Origin: Adiantum capillus-veneris | Taxonomy: Eukaryota > Streptophyta > Polypodiopsida > Polypodiales > Pteridaceae | Direction of reading: 5' to 3' | Length of the DNA stretch: 64,000 bases | Assembly (NCBI GenBank): GCA_014529385.2 | Contig: CM043965.1 | Location: 63,798,433-63,862,432 of the forward strand | In this document: positions 60,356 to 64,000 of the stretch, piece by piece | How the letters are laid out: every line of letters starts with the position of its first letter | Position numbering within the stretch: the stretch's first letter is position 1 | The notes under the pieces: model-generated | Databases searched by the model: none | What the model was told of the DNA's origin: nothing | What the model saw: the letters and a program-made list of their open reading frames with translations, nothing else | Translations under genes and position numbers: made by a program

Positions 60356-61144
60356 TTATCCTTGAATGCCGATTGAAGATGAGAAAAAGCTCAACTTCTC
60401 CTTGTTGACCACCTTTGTAAACATGTCTGCAGGATTTTCACTTGTATGCACCTTTCCTAGCTTTAGCTGTCCCTCTTCCAAAAGAGTGCGTATGAAGTGA
60501 TATCTCACCTCAATGTGCTTTGTACTTGAATGAAAGGCTGAGTTCTTTGCAAGATGGATAGCGCTTTGGCTATCACTGTACAAGACACAATTGTCTTGTT
60601 TGAACCCAAGCTCTTCTAAGAATCTGTGAAGCCACATAATTTCTTTGCTTGCCTCCGTCATTGCTACATACTCTGCTACCGTGGTAGAAAGTGAGACCAC
60701 TTTCTGTACCTTTGAAGCCCAACTTACTGCTGTGCCTCCAACCGTGAAGACATAGCTAGTAGTGCTCCTTCGAGTATCTTTGTCACCTGCCATATCTGCA
60801 TCAGCATACCCTTCTAGAAAAATATTAGTTCCTCCAAAATACAAAGTATTTGTTATTGTCCCTTTTAGATACCTACGTATCCACTTCACAGCTTTCCAGT
60901 GCTCTTTACCTGGGTTTCCCATGAACCTACTCACAACTCCCACTGCATGTGCAATATCTGGCCTTGTCTAGACCATAGCATACATTAGAGAACCTACCGC
61001 TGTAGCATATGGAACTTTAGACATATAGGATATCTCCTCTTGTGTCTTTGGAAACATATCCTTGGTTAGTATAAAGTGACCAGCCAAAGGTGTAGAAACT
61101 GGTTTTGCATTTTGCATTGCAAACCTTTCTAGTACCTTCTTGAT
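60356..61144 (-). pseudogene. Second Copia: RT C-terminus and RNase H
   Basis: Minus strand: VPYATAVGSLMYAMV then TAG, TRPDIAHAVGVVSRFMGNPG, RNase H EGYADADMAGDKDTRRST, VAEYVAMTEASKEIMWLHRF, SDSQSAIHLAKNSAFHSSTK, HIEVRYHFIRTLLEEGQLKL and ENPADMFTKVV, ending at GIQG. RNase H is otherwise open over 195 codons. Confidence 0.93.
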
Positions 61145-61980
61145 CTAATCTTCTTGAGATAGCTTTATTGTCTTCTTTGTCCGGTCCCTTGATATTTTCA
61201 TACCAAGTATCCTGTTTGCAGCATCTAAATCTTTCATTGAAAAAGATTTAGACAGCTCCTCTTTTAGGTCTTTGATGTCCTGTATGTTAGCACTTGCAAT
61301 CAACATGTCATCAACATACAACATTAGGATGATGGACTTCCCATCTCCCAAATTCTTCGTGTAGACGTAGTGATCCGAGTTGCATCTTGTGAATCCATGA
61401 TCCAACATCCATCGATCAAACTTCAAGTACCATTGTCTTGATGCTTGCTTTAAACCATACAAGCTCTTCTTTAATCTACAAACCATTTTCTTCTTACCTT
61501 TTACTTCATACCCCTTTGGTTGAAGCATGTAGATTTCCTCCTCTAAGTCACCATGAGGGAATGCCGTATTTACATCCATTTGCTCAAAATTTAAATCATG
61601 AGTAGCCACAAGGCTTAAGAAAAGCTTAATTGAGTTCATTTTTACAACAGGAGAAAATATTTCATTGAAGTCAATACCTTTCTTTCGAGAAAACCCTTTT
61701 ACCACAAGCCTAAACTCGTACCTTTTCTTCCCACCTTCTTCTTCCTTCAGTTTGTACACCTATTTTTTTTGAAGTGCCCGCTTACCTTTAGGCAACTCAA
61801 CCAACTCCCATGTTTGGTTGCGATGTAGTGAGTCCATATCCACTTGCATGCTCTTCGTCCATTCTTCTTTGGATTCGTGTTGCATAGCTTCTTTGTATGA
61901 TTCCGACGCTCCAGAATATAAATCAAGAGATGGTTGAAGGAAGGAACAAACCATTCTGGAGGTCTACTTGCTCTTGTAGA
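61145..61980 (-). pseudogene. Second Copia: reverse transcriptase
   Basis: KEEWTKSMQVDMDSLHRNQT, then a stop at 61760-61762, then FRLVVKGFSRKKGIDFNEIF, QMDVNTAFPHGDLEEEIYML, SLYGLKQASRQWYLKFD and catalytic YVDD (61307-61318). A TAG at 61145-61147 interrupts QEDYIKKV-like sequence. Confidence 0.93.
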
Positions 61981-62833
61981 TCTTCGTGGAATAGGTTGAG
62001 GCTCCTCATTTGGTTGACGTTGTTGCACATTGTCACCGTTTGCAGTCCTTGAGTCTTCACCGTCCTCAAGCTCCATGTACTCATCAACTGTTTCTTTTGT
62101 TTGTTTTCTTTCCAAGTAATCTTTGTACATATTTTGTTCGATAAAAATTACATCCCTACTCCTTAAGATTTTACCATCTTCAGGATTGCATAGGCGATAC
62201 CCAAAGTCACCTTCTCCATAGCCAATGAAGAAACACTTTTTGGACTTTGGATCTAGCTTTGATCTTAGGCTTCTATCTATGTGCATGAAAGCCTCACACC
62301 CAAACACTTTGCGAAATGCATTTCATCGGTTTACCTGTCCATGCCTCTTCTAGAACTCCCCCATCCAATGCCGTTGAGGGTGACCGGTTGATTAAGTACA
62401 CATACGTACTTACAGCTTTCGCCCAAAGCTCAAGTGGTAGGCCTACATGTAGCCGCATGCTTCGTGCTCGCTCCATGATATTTTTCATCCTTTCCGAGAT
62501 CCCATTTTGTTGAGGTGTCCTTGGGGTTGTCCTTTGCCTCCGAATGCCATTGCTAGCACAAAAGCTTTCAAAATCTTGGTTGCATTATTCGCCTCCATTG
62601 TCGGATCTGAGGCATTTAACGTTGGTACCTGTTTCATTCTCCACAAAAGCTTTCCACTTTTGAAATATGGAAAACACATCGGACTTATTCTTCATGACAT
62701 AAACCCATGTTTTTCTAGTCGCATCATGTATGAATGCTACATAGTACAATGAGCCACCAAGTGATGGTGTACTTACAGGACCCCAAACATCAGAATGAAC
62801 CAACTCAAGTTTTTTATTTTTTCTTTCATTTCC
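61980..62833 (-). pseudogene. Second Copia: integrase
   Basis: LVHSDVWGPVSTPSLGGSLY, FIHDATRKTWVYVMKNKSDV, RSDNGGE then a TAA, PQQNGISERMKNIMERARSM, YLINRSPSTALDGG, a frameshift near 62300, then FGCEAFMHIDRSLRSKLDPK. A TGA near 62844 separates it from the upstream zinc region. Confidence 0.92.
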
Positions 62834-64000
62834 TCATTTTTGTAATTTTAAACTCTTTTGTTTACCATAAACACAATCTTCACAGAACTCTAAGTCCACT
62901 TCTTTCAAACCTGGTAGAAGCTTCTTTGTTTGAAGGATTTGCATTCCTTTGGCACTCACATGCCCAAGCCGGTAGTGCCACACCGCACTCTCAACTTCTG
63001 TAGTTGTTGCACAAGCTGAAGGTTGCGTGCTGATAGTACACAAGTAAAGTGTACCGACCTTTTCTCCCTTTGGAACCACCAAAGATCCCTTTGAGATCTT
63101 CCACCGTTTGTTTCCGAATGCAATTTTGTTACCTTCATTGTCTAATTGTCCTGTAGAGATCAAATTTTTGCAAAGCGAAGGAACATGCCTAACATATTTA
63201 AGCTTCCATTCATTTCCGTTAGCAGTTTTGAAAAAAACTGTACCTTTACCGACAATCTCACAAGCTTCATCATCTCCCAAGTATACATACCCAAAATTAC
63301 CTTTGGTGTAATCTTGGAAATGCTGCTTGTGTGGTGTCGCATGGAATGAAGCCCCGAAATCTACTATCGAGGAATTAGACACATTGTCTAATGAGAGAAG
63401 TAGAGCATCTTGCTCTACTTTACCTGCGACATTGGCCTCCGATGTTGGCTTGTTGTCTTGAGACTCCGTCTCCTTCTTCTTCTTGGACCAACAATCCTTC
63501 TTGACGTGGCCCTTCTTGTTGCAGTTCCAACATTCAAGAACTGACTTTGTGCGTGACTTGCTCCCCCTTGAGCGATCACGACCCTTTTGGTGTTTGAACC
63601 TCTCCTTAGGCCTTCCTCTTATTTCCACTGATAGTGCAGCATTTGATGATTCTCCTTGGCTTCTCCTTTGTGTTTCCTCGCTTAAGAGAACACCCACAAC
63701 ATCATCAAACTTAGGAGTATTTGTGCCAGAAATAGAACTACTTACAGCCATCACAAGGCTGTCCCAACTATCCGGTAGAGATGATAGTATAAGGAGAGCT
63801 GGCACTTCGTCATCGAAATTTATTTTCACCAATTGAAGTCGACTTATGTTTGTGTTAAATTCATTTAGGTGTTCTGCAATTGAGCCATTCTCTACCATCG
63901 TTAAATTGAACAAGCGCTTCATAAGAAATACCTTATTGGATGCCGATGGTTTCTCGTAGAAGTCATCAAGTGACTTCATCAAGTCCTCCATGGTCTTCTT
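62834..64000 (-). pseudogene. Second Copia: gag, zinc knuckle, protease and pre-integrase, partial
   Basis: An open frame of about 385 codons from beyond the window: gag core (NGSIAEHLNEFNTNISRLQL, SSLPDSWDSLVMAVSSS), zinc knuckle CWNCNKKGHVKKDC, protease IVDFGASFHATPHKQHF where D-S-G is expected (Ser to Phe), VRHVPSLCKNLISTGQL, and pre-integrase VWHYRLGHVSAKGMQIL..CEDCVYGKQ. The frame ends in a TGA where Arg is expected. Confidence 0.94.

Larger units (their letters stand above)
59522..64000 (-). mobile_element. Second Copia retrotransposon, partial (5' part beyond window)
   Basis: LTR, polypurine tract and gag-to-RNase H coding remnants in Copia order on the minus strand. Different from the first Copia in LTR sequence and gag. 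Stops and frameshifts are present throughout. Confidence 0.93.

Overview
The window is nuclear DNA of a land plant. It holds one clear host gene at the left edge and a dense pile of mostly broken transposable elements and very long microsatellites. The host gene is a spliced filament-like plant protein, a plant-specific family. The retroelements are plant-type Copia, Gypsy (chromovirus) and Athila-like elements with initiator-Met-tRNA-type or GGCGCC-type primer sites. A Mutator-like transposase remnant at 23-26 kb resembles, from memory, families common in mosses, lycophytes and ferns. A fern or other seedless plant is my guess, held with low confidence.

Layout: 1-2323 (minus) 5' part of the filament-like gene, with its repeat-rich upstream region to about 3.9 kb. 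3.9-6.2 kb: no gene seen. 6.2-22.6 kb (minus): remnant of an unrecognised intron-containing gene, split by a Copia element (7687-22093) that is itself split by a younger chromovirus-type Gypsy element (10284-19104, perfect 5-bp target duplication, about 98% identical LTRs). 23.1-26.1 kb (plus): decayed Mutator-like transposase. 27.3-31.8 kb (minus): strongly decayed second chromovirus with one LTR. 31.8-35.0 kb: LTR fragment, then nothing recognised. 35.0-55.7 kb: a large LTR element without recognised pol (element A). Inside it lie a CACTA TNP2 fragment (38.95-40.05 kb, minus), an Athila-like gag-protease element without reverse transcriptase (element B, 40.5-49.2 kb, plus), and, in A's right LTR, a 3.15-kb element with 25-bp terminal inverted repeats made largely of tandem repeats (51.39-54.54 kb). 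55.7-59.5 kb: a transposase scrap and repeat modules. 59.5-64.0 kb (minus): a second Copia element running off the window.

Nearly all transposon reading frames carry stops and frameshifts, many explicable as C-to-T or G-to-A changes. The insertion order can be read directly: gene, then Copia, then Gypsy; and element A, then B, the CACTA fragment and the inverted-repeat element. Long GA/CT tracts sit inside several LTRs, so the transposons themselves appear to have spread much of the microsatellite DNA. I saw no rRNA, tRNA or CRISPR-like locus. No clearly new molecular system was found. The best candidates for undescribed items are the gag-protease-only element B, the tandem-repeat-filled inverted-repeat element, and the split unrecognised gene.
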